A DNA stretch of 64,000 nt from Marinobacter sp. S6332 (GTDB lineage Bacteria > Pseudomonadota > Gammaproteobacteria > Pseudomonadales > Oleiphilaceae): assembly GCF_023016045.1 (NCBI RefSeq), contig NZ_JALKAP010000013.1, positions 1 to 64,000 of the forward strand, written 5' to 3'. A program made the translations under genes and the position numbers. Positions 8,400 through 17,039 of this stretch are shown piece by piece. Each line of letters opens with the position of its first letter. The stretch's first letter is position 1. The notes beneath the pieces are model-generated. The model was not told the DNA's origin and ran no database searches. It was given only the letters and a program-made list of their open reading frames with translations.

Positions 8400-9131
8400 T
8401 TAGGGCTCGACCGTATCGACACCGTACTGGGATCCGCGAGCCTTCAGTCGATAGAATTCTTCAACCACGCCCGCCATGGCCTCTGGGCAATAGGGTCGGA
8501 GTCCGCCCAGAACAAGGCGTTTGGATACTTCACCCACAGCTTGGCCATTGGAGTTGAGCCGGTACTCAAGGGTGACATTACCGCGTTTGCCACTGTCTTC
8601 CAGCTCAGCCTTGTGAAGTTCCAGCTCAGGTGATGATGCATCCAGATTATCCAGAGTCAGGCTCATGCTCTCGTACATCACCATGGGCCGATCGGGATTG
8701 AACATCACGCCCTTTGATTCCATCAGTGGTATCAAGGTGTGCGGGAAGTTCTTGCCAGAAGCCGCTACATAACAACGGGTAAACTCTTCAATCACTGTTT
8801 CATCCCGGGTTATGTCGCCACTGCGTGTGACTTCCAGGTACACCTTGTCGTTCTGGTCGCAAACTTGAATGGACTCTTCACCGTTTTCGCGGAACTCCAA
8901 AGGAACCCCGTCTCCAAGCAGGGCGCGGAACTGGAAGGTCATCTGCCGGGAAAGGCCGAAGCGAGAAACCACTACGGCAAAAAGTAGGTCCCCGGGAACA
9001 CAGAAGCGGCGGGCATCGGGATCGTGAATCGGGTTGAAATCTCCGGCTACTTCCTTGGCAAATTGGCTGGCCTGAGGGGCGGAAATATATACGCGTCCGT
9101 CTTGAATCGAATAAAAACGGTCTAGAAACAT
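8400..9131 (-). CDS. DUF3581 family protein (hotdog/MaoC-like N-terminal motif)
   Basis: A 243-residue cytoplasmic protein that I recognise as the DUF3581 family of marine gammaproteobacteria; function unknown. The N-terminal stretch ISAPQASQFAKEVAGDFNPI, followed by HDPDARRF and VPGDLLFAVVVSRFGL, resembles the hydratase motif of MaoC/hotdog proteins (Asp, His and Pro in the DFNPIH region). This suggests an acyl-thioester-related fold, but the catalytic pattern is not conclusive. It sits on the reverse strand between ahpC and ahpF and does not obviously share their regulation. Confidence 0.75.
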   Translation of the reverse strand: MFLDRFYSIQDGRVYISAPQASQFAKEVAGDFNPIHDPDARRFCVPGDLLFAVVVSRFGLSRQMTFQFRALLGDGVPLEFRENGEESIQVCDQNDKVYLEVTRSGDITRDETVIEEFTRCYVAASGKNFPHTLIPLMESKGVMFNPDRPMVMYESMSLTLDNLDASSPELELHKAELEDSGKRGNVTLEYRLNSNGQAVGEVSKRLVLGGLRPYCPEAMAGVVEEFYRLKARGSQYGVDTVEP

Positions 9132-9283
9132 TTGCTACCTATCCTGAATGCAAAAGGGTGACGACACTGCGTCTTGCAACATGGTACCGAGGTCTGGCGT
9201 GTATGGGTATGCGCTATTTGTACATTCACAGGATCAGGTGCTTTTTTGAATGCGTTTTTAATGTTGTTATTGTCATGCAATCA

Positions 9284-9298
9284 ATAGCATTCGGCTAT
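9284..9298 (+). promoter_or_regulatory. Candidate OxyR-type dyad upstream of ahpF
   Basis: ATAG-CATTCGG-CTAT: two tetranucleotide half sites seven bases apart, the same arrangement as in the ahpC promoter. The extra T and A positions of the E. coli consensus are not kept, so this is a partial match. Confidence 0.4.
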
Positions 9299-9369
9299 CA
9301 ATTCGTTTGCATCAATTAATTTGAGCATTTAGTTGCGAGTGCGTATCTTTAAATCATATCCCAAACAAA

Positions 9370-9406
9370 GATCGTTTGAGGTGTGAATTCAATCACTCAA
9401 GCGATC
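9370..9406 (+). promoter_or_regulatory. Palindrome/hairpin in the ahpF leader
   Basis: GATCG(T)TTGAG at 9370-9380 pairs with CTCAA(G)CGATC at 9396-9406: eleven pairs including one G-T, with a 15-base loop centred on GAATTC. It ends 31 bases before the ahpF start, downstream of the candidate promoter. It may be an operator or an RNA structure affecting translation or stability. Confidence 0.4.
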
Positions 9407-9437
9407 GCTTTAAGAATCGACAAAGGAGAATCCGTAC

Positions 9438-11003
9438 ATGTTGGATGCCAATATTAAGCAGCAACTGAAAGCCTACATGGAAAAACTGCAGCAGCCGATT
9501 GAGTTAGTGGCAGCCTACGACGATGGCGCTAAGTCTCAAGAGTTGCGAGAGCTTCTCGAAGAAATCGAGCCAATGTCTGAGAAGATCAGCTTGCGCACAG
9601 AAGAGTCGAATGATGTGCGCCGTCCTTCCTTCGCGATAAACCGCGTGGGCAGCGACATGGGTGTTCGCTTTGCGGGCATTCCCATGGGCCACGAGTTTAC
9701 TTCACTGGTTTTGGCCTTGTTGCAGGTGGGAGGTCATCCATCCAAGGCGTCTCAGGATGTCATTGAGCAGATTCAGCAGTTGGATGGTGAGTTCGAGTTC
9801 GAAACCTACTTTTCGCTGTCGTGTCAGAACTGTCCGGATGTGGTGCAGGCTCTGAACCTGATGAGCGTACTGAACCCGAATATTCGCCACACGTCTATTG
9901 ACGGTGCCTTGTTTCAGGACGAAGTGGAAAAGCGCGAGGTTATGTCTGTGCCCAGTGTTTACCTGAATGGTGAGCCTTGGGGTCAAGGACGTATGACTCT
10001 GGAAGAGATTGCGTCCAAGCTGGATACCAAATCTGACGAGAAGGAAGCCGAGAAGATTAACCAGAAAGACACCTTTGAAGTGCTGGTGATTGGTGGTGGC
10101 CCGGCTGGCGCAGCCGCCTCTATTTATGCCGCTCGTAAGGGTATTTCGACAGGCATTGCCGCAGAGCGTTTTGGTGGTCAGGTTGCGGACACCATGAGTA
10201 TCGAGAACCTGATTTCTGTGCCTTACACCGAAGGCCCGAAGCTGGTGGCGGCCATGGAGCAGCACGTTAAAGAGTACGACGTGGATATCATGAACATGCA
10301 GTTGGCCGAGAAGCTGATTCCGGCGTCGAAGCCCGGCATGCCCCATGAGATACGTCTTGCTAATGGCGCGTCACTCAAAGCACGCACCCTCGTACTCTCT
10401 ACCGGTGCTCGCTGGCGCCCGCTGGGTGTTCCCGGTGAGGCGGAATACCGCAACAAAGGCGTTGCCTACTGTCCGCACTGTGACGGCCCATTGTTTAAGG
10501 GCAAGCATGTTGCTGTGATAGGTGGTGGTAACTCCGGTGTGGAAGCGGCGATTGATCTTGCCGGTATTGTGCGCCATGTAACGCTGATTGAGTTTGGCGC
10601 TGAAATGCGCGCAGACGACGTGTTGCAGAAAAAACTGCGCAGCCTGAATAATGTGGACATTATTACCTCTGGCCAGACTACCGAAGTGGTTGGTGAGAAT
10701 GGCAGGGTGAGTGGCCTGAAATATACAGATCGCAACACGGGTGAAAATCATCACGTGGAACTGGAAGGTGTATTCGTGCAGATTGGTTTAGTGCCGAACA
10801 CCGAATGGCTGAAAGGTGATATTGAACTGAGCCAGCATGGTGAAATCATCATCAACGACCGCAACGAAACCTCTATTCCGGGTGTGTTTGCGGCTGGCGA
10901 CGCTACCACAGTGCCGTTCAAACAGATTGTGATCTCTATGGGCGAAGGCTCGAAAGCTGCACTGAGTGCGTTTGATTTCTTGATTCGCAATTCTGTGGAA
11001 TAA
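9438..11003 (+). CDS. ahpF: Alkyl hydroperoxide reductase subunit F
   Basis: A 521-residue FAD/NAD(P)H-dependent disulfide reductase that re-reduces AhpC. It has an N-terminal double thioredoxin-fold domain with the CXXC pair Cys129/Cys132 (SCQNCPDV), an FAD-binding [10 protein letters not shown] at about 219, the second redox pair Cys345/Cys348 (YCPHCDG) and an NAD-binding [10 protein letters not shown]. These positions match the E. coli enzyme. The start follows AAAGGAGAATCCGTAC. It is unusually separated from ahpC by an opposite-strand gene, so both must be expressed from separate promoters. Confidence 0.97.
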   Translation: MLDANIKQQLKAYMEKLQQPIELVAAYDDGAKSQELRELLEEIEPMSEKISLRTEESNDVRRPSFAINRVGSDMGVRFAGIPMGHEFTSLVLALLQVGGHPSKASQDVIEQIQQLDGEFEFETYFSLSCQNCPDVVQALNLMSVLNPNIRHTSIDGALFQDEVEKREVMSVPSVYLNGEPWGQGRMTLEEIASKLDTKSDEKEAEKINQKDTFEVLVIGGGPAGAAASIYAARKGISTGIAAERFGGQVADTMSIENLISVPYTEGPKLVAAMEQHVKEYDVDIMNMQLAEKLIPASKPGMPHEIRLANGASLKARTLVLSTGARWRPLGVPGEAEYRNKGVAYCPHCDGPLFKGKHVAVIGGGNSGVEAAIDLAGIVRHVTLIEFGAEMRADDVLQKKLRSLNNVDIITSGQTTEVVGENGRVSGLKYTDRNTGENHHVELEGVFVQIGLVPNTEWLKGDIELSQHGEIIINDRNETSIPGVFAAGDATTVPFKQIVISMGEGSKAALSAFDFLIRNSVE

Positions 11004-11038
11004 AAATGGAATAGAGGAAGCTGGCAAAACAAACATGA

Positions 11039-11066
11039 GCCGGGGCGAACGCTCCGGCAGTGTTTT
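11039..11066 (+). terminator. Terminator-like hairpin after ahpF
   Basis: GCCGGGGCG / CGCTCCGGC (9 bp, one G-T) with an AA loop at 11039-11058, followed by AGTGTTTT. Confidence 0.65.
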
Positions 11067-11086
11067 GGGCATGCTGGGAAGCACTG

Positions 11087-11121
11087 AAAACGGCATTCGT
11101 CACGCAGGCGAGTGCCGTTTT
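11087..11121. terminator. Bidirectional terminator between ahpF and transglutaminase-like gene
   Basis: AAAACGGCATTCG at 11087-11099 pairs with CGAGTGCCGTTTT at 11109-11121 (13 bp with one G-T). A and T runs form the stem base, so it suits both convergent genes. Confidence 0.8.
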
Positions 11122-11126
11122 GCGCT

Positions 11127-11795
11127 TCAGCTCCCGGAAATATCCTGTACCAGACTGCCTTCGATCGCGTCTGGCGCTTTTCCATCCGGAAACAGGTGCC
11201 CGTAAGCGGCTTTTATTCCAGATAAAATGAAATCATGGGGAACGTCGTCGAAAACACCATGATCGTTCACATACTCCATGTGTGCTTTGCCGGATTCTGT
11301 GTATTCCTGAAACACCGAGTCGTTCACCCCGTCAAACTCCAGCGGTTCTACCTTCATCAACTCACAAAGCTGTTTGTTGAACGCAGGGGTAGCCTTTACC
11401 CAGTGGCCGTTTAGGTACAGTTCGATAAACCCGTGCATACGAAAAATATCTGAGCGCAGCCACTCAATAAGCTTGGGGCTTGATAGATGATTACGCACAT
11501 CAGCGAGGCCCAAGCGGCTGGGAATGCCGATAGCCCTTGCTGCGGCGCCGAGCAATACTGCCTTAGGAATGCAGTAGCTTTCACCGGTTTTTAGTGCGTA
11601 GCTGGCGCTGAAGGTTTTGGGTTCGGGGCGGAAAACGTAGGGGTTGTAGCTCACGCTGTCCCGAACTGCTAAATAGAGGGCTTTAGCCTGCTCTACCTCG
11701 TCATCCGGTACGCCTTCCAATTGGCTGGCAATCCAGTCTTTCAGTTCGGGCTGGTTGTAGTCGAAATACTCTGTGGGCTGGAGGTAGCGTTCCAT
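11127..11795 (-). CDS. Transglutaminase-like domain protein
   Basis: A 222-residue cytoplasmic protein with a transglutaminase-like (papain-fold) core. The likely nucleophile is the Cys in KTGESYCIPKAVLLGAAARA, followed by the usual small-residue helix and GIPSRLGLADVRNH. The histidine is in FRMHGFIELYLNGHWVKATP. The Asp normally seen as DPT after the HW(V) strand is replaced here (KATPAFN), so the triad may be incomplete or rearranged. Bacterial members act as proteases or peptide-processing enzymes. No partner genes are adjacent. It shares a terminator with convergent ahpF. Confidence 0.75.
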   Translation of the reverse strand: MERYLQPTEYFDYNQPELKDWIASQLEGVPDDEVEQAKALYLAVRDSVSYNPYVFRPEPKTFSASYALKTGESYCIPKAVLLGAAARAIGIPSRLGLADVRNHLSSPKLIEWLRSDIFRMHGFIELYLNGHWVKATPAFNKQLCELMKVEPLEFDGVNDSVFQEYTESGKAHMEYVNDHGVFDDVPHDFILSGIKAAYGHLFPDGKAPDAIEGSLVQDISGS

Positions 11796-11934
11796 TTTTG
11801 TTGTCTATCCAGTTAGGGGGGAACAGACCCCTGATCATCTCTGATTAGCTTGCTACACGCAATACCGATAACGATCATTGAAAGAGCCTGAATGAATCAT
11901 CCTTGCGCCCTCGGTGACGGGCTAGGTATTGCGC

Positions 11935-12669
11935 TTATTCGCAGCGCCTGAGCTCATACGCACACATGTTGACTGCAGAGGCCAGATTCAGGGATTCAAT
12001 TTTGCCATTGCCTGAAATGGTGTAGGGTTTTGCAGATATCTGGGTCAGGGCTTCCTGCGGCACGCCTCGGGCCTCGTTGCCGAACAGATAGCAATCGTGC
12101 TGTTGGAACGACTCGGCGGTCAGCCTGTCGCCGTTTAGATCGAGGCAGGCAATAGACGTGTAGCGGCTGTTTAAGCCAGCAAGAGGTACTTCGGTTTCAA
12201 TCGGTACGTGGAAGATAGCGCCCATGCTAGCGCGCACCACTTTCGGATTGTAAGGGTCAACACTACCGGGGCTCAGCAGGCAACGAAAGCCGCCAAACCA
12301 TGCCAGTGTGCGCAAAATAGTCCCGAGGTTTCCCGGGTCTTGAACTTCGTGCAGGTAAACGGCTTTTTCGCCGGGCTCTGGCGCCTGTACGCTCTCGCTG
12401 TTTGGCATGGGCACTACGGCGAGAATGCCCTGAGGCGTGCGGGTGTCGGCGAGCTGGGACATCTGGCGCTCGCTCACTTGATGGGTTTTGAACGGGCTGG
12501 CCCATTGTTCATACCCGCCTGTTACATACAACTCGGATGAGCTCAGTTCAGGTTTGTGAATAGCCGCTTTCTGTAGTTCCAAAACCAGATGTTCGCCTTC
12601 AACCAAATAATGGCTCAGCGACTGCCGGTATTTTTTTTGATGTAGCTTTTTGATGTCGTCCAGCTTCAC
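11935..12669 (-). CDS. TrmH/SpoU family RNA 2'-O-methyltransferase
   Basis: A 244-residue SPOUT-class RNA methyltransferase using S-adenosylmethionine. The three SpoU motifs are present: DPGNLGTILRT (N, G, R), CYLFGNEARG and the knot motif IESLNLASAVNM. The N-terminal part (KKYRQSLSHYLVEGEHLV) resembles the RNA-binding domain of RlmB/TsnR-like proteins. It starts with GTG overlapping the stop of the upstream flavoprotein gene (GTGA), implying coupled translation. The target nucleotide (rRNA or tRNA) cannot be read from sequence, so no symbol is given. Confidence 0.88.
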   Translation of the reverse strand: MKLDDIKKLHQKKYRQSLSHYLVEGEHLVLELQKAAIHKPELSSSELYVTGGYEQWASPFKTHQVSERQMSQLADTRTPQGILAVVPMPNSESVQAPEPGEKAVYLHEVQDPGNLGTILRTLAWFGGFRCLLSPGSVDPYNPKVVRASMGAIFHVPIETEVPLAGLNSRYTSIACLDLNGDRLTAESFQQHDCYLFGNEARGVPQEALTQISAKPYTISGNGKIESLNLASAVNMCAYELRRCE

Positions 12670-14303
12670 AAATGAGCTCCGCTGTTATTTTCCAGATCTT
12701 CCAGCATGGCTAGAGCCAGCGCCTCAGCAACTTTTATACCGTCCACGCCAGCAGAAAGAATGCCGCCAGCATAGCCCGCACCTTCACCGGCTGGGTACAG
12801 GCCACGTGTGTTTAGGCTTTGCAGGCTGGTGCGATCTCTGGTGATGCGCACGGGCGAAGATGTTCGAGTTTCAATGCCGGTCAAAATGGCGTCTTTCCGG
12901 TCAAAACCCCGGATCTGCTTGCCGAAAGCCGGTAGGGCTTCACGGATGGCTTCGATGGCGTAAGGCGGCAGTGAGGGCGCTAAATCCCCTAACTTGATAC
13001 CGGGCTTGTAGGAGGGCTCCACTTCGCCCAATTCAGTAGACGCTTTGCGTTTGATGAAGTCCCCCACCAGCTGGGCAGGAGCGCAATAATCACTACCGCC
13101 GAGTGTGTACGCTCGGGATTCCAGCGCCTCTTGAAATTCCACTCCGGCCAGAGGGCCGCCGGGGAAGTCTTCTTCTGGGTGAATGGCTACGACAATACCG
13201 GCATTGGCGTTGCGTTCGTTGCGGGAGTATTGGCTCATGCCGTTGGTGACAACTCGTTCAGGCTCAGAGGTTGCAGCCACCACCGTGCCGCCCGGGCACA
13301 TACAGAAACTGTAGACTGCCCGACCGTTGCTGGCGTGATACACCAGCTTGTAGTCTGCAGCGCCTAAGGCCGGATGACCGGCGTATTTGCCTAAACGCGC
13401 ATTGTCGATCAGAGATTGCGGGTGCTCGATGCGAAAGCCGATGGCAAAGGGCTTGGCTTCAATAAATACGTCGTTCCGTTGGAGCATGCGGAAGGTGTCG
13501 CGCGCGCTGTGCCCAAGCGCCAGAACCACATATCGGCTGTCTAATCGCTCGCCGGAGGCCAGTTCGACCCCGGCAACACGGCCATCGCGAACGCTCAGAT
13601 TGGTGACTTTGCTTTCAAACCGGATTTCGCCCCCAAGGCGGATGATCTCTTCACGCATGGTAGCCACCACGCCAGTAAGCCGGAAGGTGCCTATGTGGGG
13701 CTTGCTTACGTACAGAATTTCATCGGGTGCTCCGGCCCGGATAAACTCATGCATTACCTTGCGGCCATAGAACTTCGGGTCTTTTATCTGGCTGTACAGC
13801 TTGCCGTCGGAGAATAGGCCCGCGCCGCCTTCGCCGAACTGTACGTTCGATTCTGGAGATAGCTGCTTTTTCCGCCACAGGGCCCAGGTGTCTTTGGTGC
13901 GGCGGCGTACGTCTGTGCCGCGCTCCAGCACAATGGGCCGGAATCCCATCTGGGCTAGAATCAGAGCGGCGAAAAGGCCGCAGGGGCCGAATCCGATCAC
14001 AATCGGACGCTCGGTTAGGCCGGCGGGTGCCTTAGCAACTGGGTAATAGGCGGTATCGGGTGCTTGCCGGATGTGCTGGTCTTTTTCAAAACGGGCGAGA
14101 ATGGCGTCTTCATTGCGCGCGTTTAGATCAACAATGTAAACGAACTTGATCTCAGTGTTTTTCTTACGGGCGTCGTAGCTGCGCTTGAATACGGTGAAAT
14201 CCACCAGATCGGCGTCGTTGATGCCCAAGCGTTCGAGTATCGCGGCCCGGAGGGCGCTTTCGGGGTGATCCAGCGGCAGCGCCAGTTCGGTAAGGCGGAT
14301 CAT
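12666..14303 (-). CDS. NAD(FAD)-utilising dehydrogenase (YhiN/HI0933-like flavoprotein)
   Basis: A 545-residue flavoprotein. The Rossmann motif is in PIVIGFGPCGLFAALILAQM at about 98-117, followed by LERGTDVRRRTKDTW, FGEGGAGLFSDGKL and a C-terminal FAD motif in the LYPAGEGAGYAGGILSAGVD segment. This matches the widespread uncharacterised dehydrogenases of about 540 residues (COG2509 type) carrying an N-terminal ferredoxin-like domain. I start at the ATG at 14303, which has AGGACC upstream; an upstream ATG at 14471 adds residues of unlikely composition. The coupled SpoU methyltransferase overlaps its stop, suggesting joint expression. Substrate unknown. Confidence 0.85.
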   Translation of the reverse strand: MIRLTELALPLDHPESALRAAILERLGINDADLVDFTVFKRSYDARKKNTEIKFVYIVDLNARNEDAILARFEKDQHIRQAPDTAYYPVAKAPAGLTERPIVIGFGPCGLFAALILAQMGFRPIVLERGTDVRRRTKDTWALWRKKQLSPESNVQFGEGGAGLFSDGKLYSQIKDPKFYGRKVMHEFIRAGAPDEILYVSKPHIGTFRLTGVVATMREEIIRLGGEIRFESKVTNLSVRDGRVAGVELASGERLDSRYVVLALGHSARDTFRMLQRNDVFIEAKPFAIGFRIEHPQSLIDNARLGKYAGHPALGAADYKLVYHASNGRAVYSFCMCPGGTVVAATSEPERVVTNGMSQYSRNERNANAGIVVAIHPEEDFPGGPLAGVEFQEALESRAYTLGGSDYCAPAQLVGDFIKRKASTELGEVEPSYKPGIKLGDLAPSLPPYAIEAIREALPAFGKQIRGFDRKDAILTGIETRTSSPVRITRDRTSLQSLNTRGLYPAGEGAGYAGGILSAGVDGIKVAEALALAMLEDLENNSGAHL

Positions 14304-14487
14304 AATAGGTCCTGCGCGGTCTCTAGCCGCCAATGGCGGTTCAGATGCCGAGTATAAGAAATCGGAAAATAATGCGGCAATTGTACGTGCGGTTCGTGCG
14401 GTTGTCAGGGTTTTGCCGGGAGTGCCCGTGACACGTACAATGAAAGCTTGAGTAACCCCTTTTTGATACACCTTTTAAAGAACCCCT

Positions 14488-15108
14488 ATGGCACGTTCCA
14501 AAAGCAGTGGCCGCTGGCTTGATGAGCACGTAAACGATCCCTTCGTGAAACAGGCGCAGGTCGATGGCTATCGTTCCCGGGCCAGTTACAAACTTCTTGA
14601 AATCAACAAAAAAGACAGGTTAATTCACCCCAACATGGTGGTGATGGATCTTGGCTCAGCGCCGGGAGGCTGGTCGCAGGTGGCGGTCAATTTGGTGGGC
14701 CACAAGGGCAGGGTGTTGGCGTCCGACATATTGCCAATGGATGCCATTGCCGGTGTGGAGTTTGTGCAAGGAGACTTTACAGAAGACTCAGTATTCGATG
14801 CCATTATGCAAGCGCTCGGCGATAGCCGTGTGGATGTTGTGATTTCTGACATGGCTCCGAATATCAGTGGTGTCACTGTAGCTGATCAGGCCTCATCGAT
14901 GTACTTGGTGGAACTTGCTTTGGATATGGCTGGGCAGGTGCTCAAACCCAAGGGCAGCTTTGTGGCCAAGGTGTTTCAAGGCGAAGGCTACGATGAGTAT
15001 TTGAAAGCCGCCAGAGAGGTATTCGATAAGGTGGTGGTGCGTAAGCCAGATTCTTCCCGCGCCCGCTCTCGGGAAGTTTATGTTGTGGGCAAGGGTTTCA
15101 AAGGCTGA
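14488..15108 (+). CDS. rlmE: 23S rRNA (uridine-2552-2'-O)-methyltransferase
   Basis: A 206-residue RrmJ/FtsJ enzyme that methylates U2552 of 23S rRNA during late 50S assembly. The SAM site is [15 protein letters not shown]; the catalytic K-D-K triad is visible as Lys in [10 protein letters not shown], Asp in [10 protein letters not shown] and Lys in [14 protein letters not shown]. Length and motif spacing match E. coli RlmE. In many gammaproteobacteria rlmE is followed by ftsH; here it is followed directly by a terminator and a convergent alcohol dehydrogenase gene. Confidence 0.95.
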   Translation: MARSKSSGRWLDEHVNDPFVKQAQVDGYRSRASYKLLEINKKDRLIHPNMVVMDLGSAPGGWSQVAVNLVGHKGRVLASDILPMDAIAGVEFVQGDFTEDSVFDAIMQALGDSRVDVVISDMAPNISGVTVADQASSMYLVELALDMAGQVLKPKGSFVAKVFQGEGYDEYLKAAREVFDKVVVRKPDSSRARSREVYVVGKGFKG

Positions 15109-15120
15109 ATTTGCCGACCG

Positions 15121-15185
15121 TGTAAGCAAAAAAGGGGCACCTGAAGTTTCAGGGCCCCGCAAAAGGAAAACGGTTTTTGCTTACA
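15121..15185. terminator. Nested bidirectional terminator between rlmE and yqhD
   Basis: Outer 12-bp perfect inverted repeat TGTAAGCAAAAA (15121-15132) / TTTTTGCTTACA (15174-15185) encloses a second hairpin GGGGC-A-CCTGAA / TTCAGG-GCCCC at 15134-15157. The outer right arm contains the yqhD stop codon. Confidence 0.85.
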
Positions 15186-16338
15186 GGCTTGCTTGAAGCA
15201 CCCGACGGCATACATCGGGCGTGACGTCGCCGTGCTCACCAAGCGCTGTCATACCGTGGCTTTCGAGGCTTTTGATCAATGGCTCGATGTGCTCTTCGCC
15301 AAGGCCGTAGTCGCCAAGGCGCGTTTTAACACCGAGTGACTCGAAGAAGTCTTGAGTTTTTGCAATCGCGGCCTCGGCTTTTTCCTCAGTGCTTCCCTCA
15401 CGAATACCCCACACCCGCTCGCCGTACTGAACCAATTTGTCCAGTTTGGATGCTTTGCGCTCACGTAGCATTGATGGCAGCACAATGGCTAACGTCTGAG
15501 CGTGATCCAGATTGTGCAAGGCGGTCAGCTCATGCCCCAGCATGTGTGTGGCCCAATCTTGGGGCACACCGCTACCAATAAGGCCATTCAAAGCCAATGT
15601 CGCTGTCCACATTAGGCTGGCCTTAACCTGATAGTTCTCGGGCTCCGCGATGGCTTGTTCGCCGATTTCGGAGAGTGTCAGTAGTAGGCCTTCTGCAAAA
15701 CGATCCTGTACCGGCGCCTGAGCTGGGTAGGTTAGATACTGCTCAACCACATGAACGAAGGCATCTACAACGCCATTGCCTACCTGACGCAGAGGTAAGG
15801 TGTAAGTTTTAGTGGGGTCGAGTATTGAAAACTGCGGGAATACAAGGTCACTATGGAACGGTAACTTCGCCTTCAGCGACCGACGAGTGACCACGGCACC
15901 TTTGTTCATCTCAGAGCCTGTGGCAGGGAGAGTCAGCACCGAACCAAAAGGTAGTGCGCTTTTAATATTGCTGCCGCCTTTGAGAAGGATATCCCACTCA
16001 TCACCCTCAAAAACCGCGGCTGCCGCTACAAACTTAGTGCCATCGATGACTGACCCACCACCTACAGCTAGCAGGAAATCTATATTCTGTTCGCGAACCT
16101 GTGCAACTGCTTTGGTCAACGTTTCAAAGCTTGGGTTTGGCTCAATACCGCCAAACTCGGTTACTTGACGGTCGCCAAGTGCTTGGGTGACTTCACCCAA
16201 AGTGCCGGTGCGGCGAGCGCTTTCCCCACCAAACAGTACGAGTACCTTGGCATCTTTAGGGACAAGTTTGTCGAGCTCGGCAATTTTGCCTTCACCGAAG
16301 GCGATGCGGGTTGGGTTGTAAAAGTTAAAGTTATTCAT
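15181..16338 (-). CDS. yqhD: NADPH-dependent aldehyde reductase / alcohol dehydrogenase YqhD
   Basis: A 385-residue iron-dependent-family alcohol dehydrogenase, very similar over its whole length to E. coli YqhD, which reduces short-chain and lipid-derived aldehydes with NADPH. Visible are LLAVGGGSVIDGTKFVAAAA (coenzyme site), LTLPATGSEMN, the metal ligands Asp and His in VVDAFVHVVEQYLTYP, and His residues in WATHMLGHELTALHNLDHAQ. The start follows AAGGA. A TAGAC-type operator lies in its promoter, and the adjacent TetR gene is the likely regulator. Confidence 0.93.
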   Translation of the reverse strand: MNNFNFYNPTRIAFGEGKIAELDKLVPKDAKVLVLFGGESARRTGTLGEVTQALGDRQVTEFGGIEPNPSFETLTKAVAQVREQNIDFLLAVGGGSVIDGTKFVAAAAVFEGDEWDILLKGGSNIKSALPFGSVLTLPATGSEMNKGAVVTRRSLKAKLPFHSDLVFPQFSILDPTKTYTLPLRQVGNGVVDAFVHVVEQYLTYPAQAPVQDRFAEGLLLTLSEIGEQAIAEPENYQVKASLMWTATLALNGLIGSGVPQDWATHMLGHELTALHNLDHAQTLAIVLPSMLRERKASKLDKLVQYGERVWGIREGSTEEKAEAAIAKTQDFFESLGVKTRLGDYGLGEEHIEPLIKSLESHGMTALGEHGDVTPDVCRRVLQASL

Positions 16339-16371
16339 TTGGAATCCTTAATGTTGATTCTGCAAATATAA

Positions 16372-16400
16372 AATAGACCGGTCGACTAGTAATTAGGCAA
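16372..16400 (-). promoter_or_regulatory. yqhD promoter with embedded TetR operator
   Basis: On the minus strand TTGCCT (16395-16400) and TCTATT (16372-16377), 17 bases apart, could be -35 and -10. The spacer carries the near-palindrome TAGACCGGTCGACTA at 16374-16388 (plus-strand reading), where a bound repressor would block RNA polymerase. Confidence 0.55.
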
Positions 16401-16438
16401 AAAACAGCCACAACAGTCCGCGTGAGATAAACCTTGAT

Positions 16439-17020
16439 TTAATTTACGAGCAGTTTTTGAGTGCACGCCATGGCATGCGCCATGTGTTGGTCGTCTCGAT
16501 GAAGCTTGGTTAGCAGGCTTGCGCCAAGCCAAAGCTGATAAAGACTTGCCGCCAGTTGTCGGGCGCTTTGGTCAGGTATAGAGCCTTCAGTCATGGCGGC
16601 TTCAACGCATCGGGTAATTCCGCCGATAATCCGATCAGTGCCGTCTTTCAATGTCAGGCGCATGGCTTCAGATAAATCGGCGACTTCAGCGCTCAGCTTC
16701 ACCACTAAGCAGTCCCTCAAACCTACAGGGCCGCAGTATTGTTGCTGCCAGTCTTGCCAGTACCTCACGAGTCGATCTAGCGCCGACTCGCTGCTATCAC
16801 TGAATCGAGTCTCCAGATTGTCCATGTAATCGACAAAGTAAGCCTCCAGTACCGCTTGGCCAAAGCTCTCTTTCGACCGGAAGTAATGGTAGAAGGAGCC
16901 TTTCGGCACACCTGCTTGCTGGAGAATAGCGCTCAGGCCAACCGAGCTGAAACCTTGCGCCGCGAGAATATCGCGACCAGTAGTCAGTAGGTGTTGGCAG
17001 GTGTCTTTATGTCGATTCAT
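16439..17020 (-). CDS. TetR family transcriptional regulator
   Basis: A 193-residue TetR-type repressor. The N-terminal helix-turn-helix runs through SSVGLSAILQQAGVPKGSFY and HYFRSKESFGQAVLEAY (about 22-58). The C-terminal ligand domain contains two or three Cys (for example RDCLVVKLSAEVADLSEA and MACTQKLLV), a layout seen in the NemR/AcuR-like group that senses electrophiles. I start at the ATG at 17020; an upstream in-frame ATG at 17080 lies within the preceding gene and the operator. A matching operator at 17041-17055 suggests autoregulation, and another in front of yqhD suggests control of that gene. Confidence 0.88.
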   Translation of the reverse strand: MNRHKDTCQHLLTTGRDILAAQGFSSVGLSAILQQAGVPKGSFYHYFRSKESFGQAVLEAYFVDYMDNLETRFSDSSESALDRLVRYWQDWQQQYCGPVGLRDCLVVKLSAEVADLSEAMRLTLKDGTDRIIGGITRCVEAAMTEGSIPDQSARQLAASLYQLWLGASLLTKLHRDDQHMAHAMACTQKLLVN

Positions 17021-17039
17021 GGCGCCATAGTAAAGATGA

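Larger units (their letters stand above)
9132..9437. other. Intergenic region (306 bp): ahpF control region
   Basis: No gene is seen. The region is divergent between the DUF3581 gene and ahpF. It holds an ATAG-N7-CTAT dyad (9284-9298), a possible sigma-70 promoter (TTGAGC 9321-9326, TATCTT 9344-9349, 17-bp spacing) and a long palindrome (9370-9406) in what would be the ahpF leader. Confidence 0.6.

Noticed and set aside
9702..10346. 214-codon minus-strand frame within ahpF
   Set aside because: Fully antisense to ahpF, which is complete with all redox motifs.
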